DNA of 64,000 nt from Euglena gracilis (Eukaryota > Euglenida > Euglenophyceae > Euglenales). Under the pieces are notes generated by a model that was not told the DNA's origin, ran no database searches, and saw nothing but the letters and a program-made list of their open reading frames with translations. The stretch is from NCBI GenBank assembly GCA_039621445.1, contig CP154957.1, forward strand, positions 8,475,071 to 8,539,070. The letters run 5' to 3'. The translations under genes and the position numbers were made by a program. This document shows positions 52,171 to 62,524 of the stretch, in pieces (position 1 is the stretch's first letter; each line of letters begins with the position of its first letter).

Positions 52171-52729
52171 ATCAGCCTCTAACTTTCACACGAAGCATGA
52201 TCTTGCATAAAATAAAGTCTAAAGTTAGTCCTGAAATTAGGCCAACATGGTAGCCGTAACCTTTCCCGATCATCATCCCCATTTTTCTTACTCTGAAAAA
52301 CAGGTTCACCAGGTTCAAACAGTGAACCCGGGTCCGGGTTCATCCCCGGGCCCAGGTGCGTCATACAAATGGGAATGATCTCGGCCGACCCTCTACCCCC
52401 CTCCCCAGCGAGAACCCAATATGATGAGGCTGCCAATATTTTCAAGTTTAATTTTCTTGTAACTTCTTGGAAAATAAAACCTTAGGAAAAAAATGAAAAC
52501 ATAGAACAATTGCAAAAAAAATGGAAAAATGCAAAAAAAAACATAAATAATAAATAAATGCAAAAACACGAGCAAAATATTAAAAAAAAATATCAGAAAA
52601 ATTTTTTACGATCTTTTGCGATCTGGGGCGTTGCACGCCGGAAGAAATTCAAAAAGGAGACCCCTCCCAAAATAAGACCCCCCCCTGAGACTTTCAGCAA
52701 CAGACCCAAAATGAAGAACCAGGGTTTTA

Positions 52730-53110
52730 TTTGGGGGGGGGAATACTGGGAGGCTAAATCCTTTTTTGTGACAACTTTTTGTCATTTTGACAGGGTTGGG
52801 CTTGCCACTGTATGGAATCATGGAATCATGGGCAGGCGTAAAATTTTGCTAAAAGTGGTCAAAAAAAGAGGTTTTCCTCCGAAGTTTTTGCACATGCGCC
52901 CCATATGCAAAAACTCCGGGGTTTCCAGAGCCATTTGGGTGGCTTCCAGACGGTTTTGGGGTGATTTGGGCAATTTTTTTTGAAGGGAGGGGGGGCTTAA
53001 AAGTCGGTAAACTTGACAATTCACAACCTCCCCCACCCCACCCCATCGACCAGCTACCGACTAATCCCAGTCGGCCGACCAATTGCGCAGTCGGCTAGTC
53101 GGCCAACAAC
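52730..53110. repeat. Dispersed repeat with AGTCGGCCGAC end, copy 2 (inverted)
   Basis: Reading the minus strand from 53,110 gives the same order of blocks as 23,915-24,200: GTCGGCC, GACTTTTAAGCCCCCC, CCCAAATGGCTCTGGAA and CAGTGGCAAGCCCAACC. Confidence 0.65.
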
Positions 53111-54198
53111 CCACAACCCCTCCCCAGTACCAGTATTGTGGAGGGGAGTTATATATAAAATAACATAACTCCGTCTCCGGATGGCACACCCTAAGTATGG
53201 AAGTATGGATCAGATGTTATTAGGACCCCTCGGGGAGAACGGATCCAGCCCACCCACCCACCCCGGCCGGGGGGGGGGGGGGCTCAGGGCCTTTTGGGAG
53301 GGTCAATTTTGGGACGTTTTCAGCAACTTCGCACCGAAAACTGGGGAAAGGGGAGGGAGGCAAACCCCCCCGGGAGGGGTGACCACTCGGCTCAACCACC
53401 CGCCATGGGAGACGGGGCATACCCACCCACCCCTCCTGGGCCACCAAACTCAATTCTGGTGCAAGCATTCAGGGTGAGGATAGACCAGACTTGGGGGTCA
53501 CACAGGGGGGTTTATCAGCGTATCCTCAATTTTATGAGATTTATTTCTTTATTTGGCAGCCTTTTACTACTGGCCCCCAGGTGGCCCGATAGTTAAACAA
53601 GGAAGAACCCTCTAATGTTTAAGAAGTGAGCCCGGACCCACGATTCGCCTGGTTTCGCGCTGACCGCGGGAGATGGCCCAGGAACAAATGCGTAGCACAG
53701 AAGTCAACTCCACATAAGGTTGGGGGTCAGGGGTTGGGGTTGGGGGGAATAGGGTTAGGGCTTATTCAACCTACGCCCGAGAATGAACTTAAAATACCCC
53801 CACCCCTCCCGCAACACCCCTGGTCGTCGACCACAGATGATGGGTCGGTCCTTCCCTAGAATGTGACCCTTCAGCGCCGAGGTACAAATTTGGACTTAAA
53901 ATCAACGTCCCTGGGGATAGGAAGGGATGGGGCATTGACCCCCCCTCCACCCCCCAAGGATTTCTGGAAGGGTTTTCAAAAGAAGCCGGTGGATGGGGTG
54001 GGTATGGGTCATTTTTGATTGGCATTGCCACTGCAAGACCCCCCCTCACCCCCCCAACACTCACCACATTCTGTGCACTTCCCACGTGTTTTTGGGTGTC
54101 AAACCCACCAAAACCCTCAAAAACTCTTTTTTGCCATCTTAACACCCCACCGTCCAAAAAGTTCAGCGCAAATTGCGCCAATTTTTTTTCCAAACAGT

Positions 54199-54649
54199 TC
54201 AGCCCGTCTTCGCCGAACCAGCCCCCACACTGCCGCACCTGCTGCCGTGCCTGCCGTGGCCGGGGTGCCGAGAACGTCCAGGGCGTACGGGTTGAGGGCA
54301 AGGCTTCACGGGAAGGTCGGACCCCCCCCAGCCACCACCCACAGCGTTTTTTGGGATCCCGAGCCAGCCCTGGTTGTGCGCACGGTGGCCCCGCAGCAGC
54401 AGGTCCCAGGCAATGGGCACCACGAGGTGCAGCGCAGGAGGGCTCGGCCTGGGCTGCGGGGTGGAGGCCACTGCAAGCGGGTGGGCCAGGGTCAGGCCCA
54501 GCTTCCGCCTGAGAAAGCAGCAGCCTGGGCGGGGAGGGGGCGATGGGGGGGCAGCCGCCGGTGTTGTGGGCGAGCGCCACAAAAGCGCGGGAATTGTCAT
54601 TTGCGAAGCTGCACAAGTGGTCCAAGGCAGCTCTTGTTGAGTGCGACAT
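54199..54649 (-). CDS. Possible exons of an unrecognised minus-strand gene
   Basis: GC-rich minus-strand sequence begins at an ATG (54,649) and reads MSHSTRAALDHLCSFANDNS then RAFVALAHN. Further coding-like pieces follow: RKLGLTLAHPLAV and PALHLVVPIAWDLLLRGH after a TTTCTCAG acceptor (about 54,515), and LNPYALDVLGTPATAGTA with VWGLVRRRRAELF near 54,200-54,320. They lie in different frames, so introns or indels separate them; no fully phased model was found. The first piece is mildly reminiscent of HEAT-repeat transport receptors, but not enough to name. Confidence 0.3.
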
Positions 54650-56260
54650 TGGCAGCCAAAGTTTGAGGTCCGCAAAACTTCGTTGTTGTTGTTTTTGTTC
54701 TCGTCTCTTATTTTGCGGATCTGGGACTTCATGACTTTTTTTCGATAGCCTACTTCAACATTTGTTGAATGAATGTTCTAAGTCCTGGGACATGTGGCAT
54801 ATTTTTTCTGCATGTCAGGAGGCCCTGTGAAAAAAAAAACCTTTATTTTTTCCTAAAGTTTTCTGCTTTGGAGAAGCAAGCAGAAGCCTTGTTGAGGTGG
54901 TTGGCGACAGCCATTGTATGATGAAAATTTCATCTGCAATTCCTAATGAATGTAAGTCATGAGAAACAGATTCCAGAAGTTAGAGCCAGGTTCAGAAAAG
55001 TTGAAAGAGTTGAAAGTTGAAAATATTTCCCGAAGTTAGGGGACTTTGGGTGCCCAGGGATGTGTGGGAAGCTATGGTCTATGGTCCTGGAAGGATTCGG
55101 ACTTTCCGCTTTTAAAACCAGTGAATCGATTTTTAAAACAAAACAGTCACCCACTTCCCACACCCGGGGGGGGGGGGGCGGGTGACTTTGGCGTGGGGGG
55201 TTGGTAACCGGTGATCCTGACCGATTTGGAAGAAACAATCGAGGAGCAGATGTTCCATAAAGGAGCAACTGCTCTCAGTTACCCCTTCATGCCATATGTG
55301 CTACCCAGGATGGGAGGAGTCTAAACCATACTTAAGGGTACCCCCATCCCGTCTCCTGAGTCAGATCCCCCACCCCCGACTGGGGTGGGGGACCTGGCTA
55401 GTTCTTTTCGGAGTGTTTGACTGGCTTTCTTTGCTCCGAATCCCCCCGGGGGGGGGGGGGGGGCTCGGCCAGGACTGCACTGGAAATTTTGGGGGGGTTT
55501 GGCCAAAACTCATTAATTTTGAGCCATTTTTGGCGGAAAACCCCACTCTCGAAAACCCACCCACCACCCCGGGGGGGAGGGGTCACACAGGTGCTAAGTG
55601 AATCTATGCCCCACACCCCTCATGTAGTTATTTAACATACATATTACCCCCCCCCGGGAAACTGTCATGCCCGAGAACCTGTCAGGTTCCCGCTCAGGAA
55701 ACTGTCAGGGTCCCTGGTATTGGCGAACCTATCAGCATAGGACATTGTCAGACACTGGCGAACCTGTCAGGGTCATTTTTGATTGACTTTTCCTTGAAAT
55801 GCCCAAGCTGGGAAACTGGCAGGATCTTTGGAACCGGCCAACCTGTCAGGTCGCGCTTTGGCCGGTACCAGGGTCTGGGCACTTTTGTGTTACTTTTGAC
55901 AGCTGACTTACTCAGCCTTCGGCACGCTCTCAGAACAAAGAATAGCCTCACTGTGCAACGTACGCACCAATGTCCATTTGTGTGCTTTCAATATTCTTTT
56001 TAATTGCAATTATTTGGACGCAGTGTCTGATGTTGATGGGGCGTTAACCAGAATGTCCAGAGGGATTTCTGTGGTGCTTGGCTGTGGGCATCAGAGGGCA
56101 TCAGGGGTCCAGGTTGGCTGCTGACAGGGAAGGAATAATTGCTGGCAGCCATGATGGAGTGGCGAGCGATCCGTGGGCAGGGAGTGGAAGAGTTAGGAGG
56201 CGCCCTCCATTCGCTGAAGCCATTCATGGTGAAGCAAATGGGTACAGACACAACCGCAGT
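54650..56260. other. No supported gene
   Basis: AT-richer unique DNA to 55,140, C/G-run-rich blocks at 55,160-55,600 and the AACCTGTCAGG repeat. Frames lack GC3 bias. Confidence 0.4.
55646..55860. repeat. Poly-C-capped repeat (AACCTGTCAGG word), right end not found
   Basis: It starts ATTACCCCCCCCCGGGAAAC, then alternating GGAAACTGTCAGG, GAACCTGTCAGG and GTACCAGGGTC-type words to about 55,880. Resembles the TA elements but has no matching poly-G end. Confidence 0.45.
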
Positions 56261-56479
56261 TTTCCTATCAAAAAAAAATTGCCCAAAACCATGTTTTTGG
56301 CCTCCCGGACCGGAAAAACTGTTTCGAGACGAAAATGAGCGTTTTCAACCCCCAGCCTGCCGTTCTTCATGCATTTTGGGTCATTTCCGGGTCAAAAAAA
56401 GTCGAAAAAATTCCGGGTCAAAAATGCTGGAAAAAAATCGAAAAAAAATTGCCCAAAACCATCTTTTTGGGCCTCCCAG

Positions 56480-56735
56480 ACTGTGCCTGGCCGCCAGGCC
56501 AGGCCGGGTCGGGCCGCCGGGCTGGGCCAGGCTGCCAGGCTGCCGGGCCGCCAGCCGGTCAGGCCGAGCCGGGCCGCCGGGCCGCCGGACTGCCGGGCCG
56601 CCGGCCGGTCCGGGCCGGGCCGCCGGCCAGGCCGGGCTGGGCTGGGCTGGGCTGCCAGGCTGCCGGGCCGCCAGCCGGTCCGGGCCGGGCCGCCGGCCAG
56701 GCCGGGCCGGGCTGGGCCGCCAGGTCGGGCGGAAG
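56480..56735. repeat. GGCCGCCGG-type GC array, first block
   Basis: Imperfect repeats of GCCGGGCCGCCGGCCAGGCC; over 80% G+C. The inverted partner block is at 56,935-57,125. Ala/Gly/Arg/Pro frames here are composition artefacts. Confidence 0.85.
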
Positions 56736-56797
56736 GTCCGCCCTCGCAGCCACACGCCTCAAACATCTGCTGCAGCATGGCACCATCAGACATGTAG

Positions 56798-56899
56798 AGA
56801 GCTCAGCACTACACAAAACCTGGTTTAAGAGCTCAGCAACCCTCCCCCACTTAAAAATCCCCCCACTTGTAAACCAGGTTTTGAATAGTGCTGAGCTCT
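56798..56899. mobile_element. 102-bp hairpin element (AGAGCTCAGCACTA ends)
   Basis: AGAGCTCAGCACTA (56,798-56,811) and TAGTGCTGAGCTCT (56,886-56,899) are perfect inverted ends. AACCTGGTTTA (56,817-56,827) and TAAACCAGGTT (56,870-56,880) form a second perfect pair inside. GAGCTCAGC also recurs at 56,829 and 59,468. Confidence 0.75.
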
Positions 56900-56934
56900 T
56901 TATAAGCGCGCCCCCACCCCTTCATTGACCCCGA

Positions 56935-57125
56935 CCCGGCGGCCCGACGGCCCGGCAGCCCGGCGGCCCGGCCGGCGGCCCGGCGGCCCGGCCGGCGGTC
57001 CGGCCGGCGGCCCGGCGGCCCGGCCGGCGGCCCGGCGGCCCGGCGGCCCGGCCGGCGGCCCAGCGGCCCGGCGGCCCGGCGGCCCGGCAGCCCGGCGGCC
57101 CGGCGGCCCGGCGGCCCGGCGGCCC
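56935..57125. repeat. GGCCCGGCGGCCC array, second block
   Basis: Tandem GGCCCGGCGGCCCGGC-type units, nearly pure G+C; inverted counterpart of the 56.5-kb block. Confidence 0.9.
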
Positions 57126-57233
57126 GAAAAACGCTCGTTTTCGGATCAAAGCAGTTTTTCTGGGTCCGCGAGGCCAAAAAAACATCGTTTCGAGCAAAAA
57201 AAAATTTTGGGATTTTTTTCGACTTTTTTGACC

Positions 57234-57995
57234 CGGGGTCATGATGGCCATCCGTCCGGGGTCATGATGGCCATCCGGGGTCATGATGGCCATCCGGGGT
57301 CATGATGGCCATCTGGGGTCATGATGGCCATCATGGGTCATGATGGCCATCCGGGGTCATGATGGCCATTCGGGGTCATGATGGCCCTCCGGGGTCATGA
57401 TGGCCATCCGGGGTCATGATGGCCATCTGGGGTCATGATGGCCATCCGGGGTGATGATGGCCATCATGGGTCATGATGGCCATCCGGGGTCATGATGGCC
57501 ATCCGGGGTCATGATGGCCATCCGGGGTCATGATGGCCATCCGGGGTCATGATGGCCATCCGGGGTCATGATGGCCATCTGGGGTCATGATGGCCATCAT
57601 TGGTCAGGATGGCCATCATTGGTCATGATGGCCATCCGGGGTCATGATGGCCATCCGGGGTCATGATGGCCATCATTGGTCATGATGGCCATCCGGGGTG
57701 ATGATGGCCATCCGGGGTCATGATGGCCATCATTGGTCAGGATGGCCATCATTGGTCATGATGGCCATCCGGGGTCATGATGGCCATCATTGGTCATGAT
57801 GGCCATCATTGGTCATGATGGCCATCCGGGGTCATGATGGCCAGCCGGGGTCATGATGGCCATCATGGGTCATGATGGCCATCCGGGGTCATCATGGCCA
57901 TCCGGGGTCATGATGGCCATCCGGGGTCATGATGGCCATCCGGGGTCATGATGGCCATCCGGGGTCATGATGGCCATCCGGGGTCATGATGGCCA
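57234..57995. repeat. GGGGTCATGATGGCCATCC satellite
   Basis: About 40 units of 18-19 bp, with variants CATCATGGGTCATGATGGCC and CATCATTGGTCATGATGGCC. Each unit contains the palindrome GATGGCCATC, so the array can form many small hairpins. Frames through it are not genes. Confidence 0.95.
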
Positions 57996-58338
57996 TCAAT
58001 GGGTCGGCGGTCCAAAACGGGGCGCCGGCGGGTCGAAAAACGCTCGTTTTCGGCTCAAAAACAGTTTTTCTGGGTCCGGGAGGCCAAAAAACATCGTTTC
58101 GGGCAAAAAAAAATTTTTCTGATTTTTTCCGACTTTTTCGACCCGGTTTTGACCCAAAGTCAATGGGTCGGCGGCCCAAAACGGGGCGCTGGCGGGTCGA
58201 AAAACGCTCGTTTTCGGCTCAAAAACAGTTTTTCTGGGTCCGGGAGGCCAAAAAACATCGTTTCGGGAAAAAAAAATTTTCGATTTTTTTCGACTTTTTT
58301 GGCCGAAAACGGCTAAGTCGAACAGAGGGAAAAGTGTA

Positions 58339-58764
58339 CCCGCCCCCCCCCTTGTCCACCGACCACCCCTATATACCGACCACCCCCCGGTCGGGGGTTG
58401 CAGGTTGAGGGGGGTGTACGACCACCCTCCCTGGTCGGGGGTTGCAGGTGACCACCAAAATTTTTCCTCTCATGTGCTTATTGACCAGCTTTTTTCCCGT
58501 GTTTCCTGTCCATTGAGTGTTCGTCATGTTCCCTCAGGGGACCCCTGTTTTGTTTGAGTGTAGTGATGGCATTGGTCCCTCACCTAATGGGGAGAAATAT
58601 TACCGTCATGAAATTGCACCTTTTTTTGGCTTTTGGTTTTGTTTTGGCCCCTAGTGGTACGACCACCCCCCGGTCGGGGGTTGCAGGTTGTGGGGGGTGT
58701 ACGACCACCCCCCCTGGTCGGGGGTTGCAGGAACCCGGTCGGTGGACAAGGGGGGGGGGGCGGG
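58339..58764. mobile_element. TA-flanked element with a matching empty site in the window
   Basis: Left TA-CCCGCCCCCCCCCTTGTCCA, right TGGACAAGGGGGGG...CGGG-TA: near-perfect inverted ends. The interior repeats GACCACCCCCCGGTCGGGGG and GGTTGCAGG. The same flanking sequence without the element occurs at 58,972-59,010 (empty TA at 58,998-58,999). Confidence 0.9.
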
Positions 58765-58769
58765 TACAA

Positions 58770-59160
58770 AATGGCCTGAAATGGCCAAATTGGCCAAAAA
58801 AAAAACGCCCGTATCTCGGGCTGGGCGGAGAGTTGCGGGCAAACCAAAATCCCAGTAGATAGAGCGTTCCAAGGGCTTCAATTTAGGGTCTCCGGACATT
58901 TCCTTTGATTTTGCATCATTTTCGAGAAACTTTGAAAACATCGATTTTTTGACCCCCCACCCCCCGAAAACGGCTAAGTCGAACAGAGGGAAAAGTGTAC
59001 AAAACGGCCAGCTGCGCCGAAAACGGCCGTATCTCGGGCTGGGCGGGGAGTTGCGGGGAAATCAAAATACCAGCAGATGGGGCGTTCCAAGGGGTTCAAA
59101 TTAGGTCTCCGGACATTTCCTTTGATTTGGCTTCATTTTGGAAATATTTTGAAAATTGAC
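58770..59160. repeat. Two tandem units of about 200 bp (CGGCCGTATCTCGGGCTGGG)
   Basis: Unit 1 begins at 58,770 and unit 2 at 59,000; both contain CTCGGGCTGGGCGG, GCGTTCCAAGG and CTCCGGACATTTCCTTTGAT. A third, diverged piece starts at 59,240 (CTCGGGCCTGGCGGGGAGTT). Confidence 0.8.
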
Positions 59161-59239
59161 ATTTTTTGGCAGTCCAAAGGGGGGGGGGGCTCATCCAGGG
59201 GGGGGCGGGTAAATCCTACCGAGTTTGGACCCCTTCGCA

Positions 59240-60450
59240 CGTGAATAACTCGGGCCTGGCGGGGAGTTGGGGGTCAAACCCAGGTGATTCGGAAACTAGG
59301 AATCCAGTCGCTCGTGACTGAAGAAAAAAAATTCCGGGAACCGGGCCGGGATCATGGTGATAATCCGTCGGTTCTCCTGGTGGCCCCGACCCGGGGGGGG
59401 GGGGAGGGGGGGGGTCGAGGGGGGGATTTCGACGGTGGTAAGCTTCGCTCTTACCCATAAAGGGATAAGAGCTCAGCGACCCCCTCACTGATACCCCCCC
59501 CCCCGGGCCGACCCAACCAAACCTTGACTTATAACCCCCCCCCGGGAAGAAAAATGAAGAACGCCAGGGACGATGTTTTCGGCTGCAAAACCTCCCAAAA
59601 CGATTTTTTGGCAATTTTTATGTCAACAAACATCATCAAAAAAAAGCCATTTTTGACGAATTTTGAAAAATTTACCAATTTGGGGGGTTTGGGATCATTT
59701 TGGGGGTTAGATTTTCACCAACAATTCCTTGACTTTATAACCCCCCCTCCCTTCGGCTGACCAACCAACCTGACCCTATAGTGTGGGTTTGAGTGGGCAT
59801 TGTGGGTCAGCCCGTATGAGGTGCCGAAGAGGTTCCACAAATCAACCTTCCATCACTAATGACGAAGCAGTTCTACCACATGTTAACTTCAACAGCCTGG
59901 GTTACCGTGGCCACCCACCAATGAACCAGGGGTTTCTTCTTCTGCAGCCCGCAAACCTCATTCTACGCTTTGTTCTGAACATTCTCATCCTGAACATGAA
60001 CATCAACAAGCAAGACATGCATGCAGCTTCCTTTTTTATATTGCTTCATCAACGCCTTCTCTCTGTGCACCCGAAAAAATTTGTGGTCCACGACCGACGC
60101 AATTTGTGATCAAAGACCGACGCTTTCACGTTCTTTGGTTTAAAAAAAAAACAACACTTTGGAAAACAACCCCTAAAAATCAACTATCATTTTGGGCCCA
60201 ATCAACCAAATTCAAAGTTCTCCACCAAAGTCCTCCACCAAAGTCCACCACTGGATATCGCTCAGTGAGGGAAAAAAATGGAAGCAACGAATGGAAACCG
60301 ATGACACCCTCCAAACGAAGGCAACAGATGGCCAAAACACGGGAGAGAGTGCCCTGTTCTCATCCAACTCACGCCTGCCCCAGCACTCCAGCAGTTGTGG
60401 CGATTCATTGGTATCCATCGACATCCATCTACATTGATCTATTCATGTTA
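59240..60450. other. No supported gene
   Basis: C/G homopolymers and poly-C end remnants (TATAACCCCCCCCC near 59,530 and 59,740) followed by ordinary unique sequence downstream of the possible terminal exon. Confidence 0.4.
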
Positions 60451-60453
60451 ACA

Positions 60454-60549
60454 TCACTTGATGGTTGACATCACTTGGCACTGAGTGGAAGGCGCAACGT
60501 CGAGCATAGAATCGTCGGAGGACTCATCGTCATTGGGAGGGCTGGCATT
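60454..60549 (-). CDS. Possible terminal exon encoding an acidic C-terminus
   Basis: A good acceptor (CTCTGCTCCTCCAG) is followed in frame by NASPPNDDESSDDSMLDVAP and a short end to TGA at 60,454-60,456. The acidic Asp/Ser-rich tail and splice site look real, but no upstream exon was identified between here and 64,000, so this is tentative. Confidence 0.35.
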   Translation of the reverse strand, partial: NASPPNDDESSDDSMLDVAPSTQCQVMSTIK

Positions 60550-60689
60550 CTGGAGGAGCAGAGAGGAGGGGAGGACAAGATGAGAGAAAGGGTGCAGATG
60601 GGAAATCAAGGTTCACATGCTTGCACCTTCAAAATTTGGAAGGCATCATAATGGGGGGTATCCCACAGGTTCGAGCTAAACCCCTTGCT

Positions 60690-60830
60690 TCCAAAATCAT
60701 GATTGTTCGTGATCGTTTGTGATCGTCCGTCATTATTTGAGATTGCCCACGATCATATGTGCCTGTTTGTGATCATTCGTGATTTCTTGTGCTTGTTCAT
60801 GATCATCCATGGTCATTTTGCCGTCATTCA
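60690..60830 (+). repeat. Degenerate TTCGTGATCA-type 10-mer array, part 1
   Basis: Loose repeats such as TTGTTCGTGATCGTTTGTGA and CATTCGTGATTTCTTGTGCT. A second block with the same words is at 61,395-61,560 (ATTCGTGGTTATTCACAATT). Confidence 0.6.
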
Positions 60831-61803
60831 CGCCACCAAAAAGGTGTCCATTCTTTCATTTTTCGCACAGAATGGCAATTCAGTCTGAAAATGGAATGGA
60901 ATTTTGTCATGTTTTGTGGCATTTTGCGGAAGTTTGTGGGATGTCATTGGAAGTTCGTGGATTTTTTGTATTACAATAATTTTTGCTGATAAAGTTTAAC
61001 CCAGATGAATATCCTCACCGCATCCTTCAAACTTTTGAGGTGAAAACCCAAAAACCCTTCCAAAGCGCAATTTGTCCATTTTCCACCCCATTTTCCAAAA
61101 TTTTTGGTCCACCCAGCTTCGCCGGTGCAAAAAAAATTATTACTGCTCGACCCCCTTGGGGGTCCGCAGCGCAGCTAGCTGCTGGAAAAAAGGTGTTGGC
61201 CGGCTGGACCCCCGGGGGGTAGGGTTGGGTGGGGCCCAGCTTCAGCCACATGTGTTTACCACATGTCTTTTAATCTTGCTCCTACATTCCTCTGTGGTCC
61301 CAAGCACCTCATGGTCCGCCTTGTTATTTTGTACACACTTCAGGAGGTCAGATTTCACCATCCGTCCCAATCACGTTTCCACGTTCCACGTTTCCACATT
61401 CGTTTTCATTTGTGATTGTTCACAATTGATTGTGGCCATTCGTGGTTATTCACAATTATTTGTGATTATTTGTGATTTTGGGAAAGTGCCAGGTTTGTGA
61501 TGGTTCAGTTCATGCTTATTCGTGCTAATTTGTGGCACAAATTTGTGGGAATCCTGCATGAAGTCTGACATCAGCCAGAGAGGGCTAGGACACAGGAGCA
61601 CTCCGCACAAGAACTATCCACAGGAAAAGATCGAAGAGGCCAACCTCCTCTTTCGCAAATGGCAGACAGAACTTCGCCATGCCCCGATGACATCAGGAAG
61701 CTGCACTTGTGAACGAGATTGGCGATAAGCAGGCGAAGGGCCCTTTTTTGCACTGGTGGTGGTGGGGTGGATAATCCACAACCATACACATAACACAATA
61801 CTG

Positions 61804-61890
61804 GTAAACCCCCCAAAATAACTTTGCCCCCTGCAAAGTTAGTGGACCGATCCTTTTGGCCCCGACCCACTGCAAAGTTATTTGGGCAGT
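61804..61890. repeat. Short poly-C element remnant (GCAAAGTTATTTGG word)
   Basis: It starts TAAACCCCCCAAAATAACTT and contains inverted GCAAAGTTA / TAACTTTGC words; the right cap is missing. A second remnant with the same words lies at 62,461-62,518. Confidence 0.5.
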
Positions 61891-61946
61891 TCCATACCAT
61901 TGATGGGCCGATTGACCACGTTTACTGAAAGAAGATTGTTGCCATA

Positions 61947-62322
61947 AACCCCCCACATTTGCACCGACGGGTTGGTCCGTCACTTTCACATTTCTTGAAA
62001 TCCCGGGGGGTCGGTATAAATGGGGGAGTCAGTGTAAATGGGTCATGGTGCTCAACTGGGGGGGACAAGGCGACATGCATTCATCCTCTCCCCCAAATTT
62101 CTCGTCCACTACCAAGCAACAACAGTCCATCTCTTCATATTTTGCAAAATTAGACGTTAGGGGGGAACCTGGGTGCTTTTTTGTGTTTACCGCGACCTCC
62201 TTGTGCTTTTTGTGCATTGCCTTTGTGTGCACCGGATGCAAGAGAGGGGGTCGGTATAAATGAACTTCTTCTGATTTTTCCAAGGGTGGTCGGTATAAAT
62301 GGGGGGAGTTGGGGGGGGGGGT
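61947..62322. mobile_element. TA-flanked element (GGTATAAATGGGGG word)
   Basis: Left TA-AACCCCCCACATTTGCACC, right GGTATAAATGGGGGGAGTTG-poly-G-T-TA. The GTCGGTATAAATGGGGG word recurs near 62,010, 62,250 and 62,290. As in two other copies, the left end reads AACCCC and the inverted right end ACCCC. Confidence 0.65.
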
Positions 62323-62524
62323 TATGCTGTTCATTAATATTTATCACATCATTTTATGCATCAAATAATAGGACATTACGGCAGTTCAGATGATTTTTGT
62401 GCTTAGCACCTCCTTATTTCCCAAAGAGATGCTTCAATTTTCACATTTTTATTTGTAAAGGGGGGAAGTTATTTGGACCGATCTTCTTCGGCCTTCCCCC
62501 GTGCAAAGTTATTTAGGCACGCAA

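Larger units (their letters stand above)
50459..54190. other. No supported gene between the ParB-like gene and 54.2 kb
   Basis: Unique AT/GC-mixed DNA with the TA element at 51.1 kb, the decayed hAT-like element at 52.0 kb and the dispersed repeat at 52.7-53.1 kb. The stretch 50,640-51,060 has no features beyond a short CAC run. Confidence 0.4.
56262..58320. repeat. 2-kb inverted-repeat complex
   Basis: The left arm (56,262-56,480: TTGCCCAAAACCATGTTTTT, GGCCTCCCGGACC, ACGAAAATGAGCG) is inverted relative to right arms at 57,120-57,235, 58,020-58,150 and 58,195-58,320 (AACGCTCGTTTTCGG, GGTCCGGGAGGCC, AAACATCGTTTCGGGC). Between lie two GGCCGCCGGGCC arrays, a hairpin element and a 19-bp satellite. 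Confidence 0.7.

Noticed and set aside
57234-57995. CRISPR array
   Set aside because: Units are 18-19 bp head-to-tail with no unique spacers, in a eukaryotic genome; it is a satellite.
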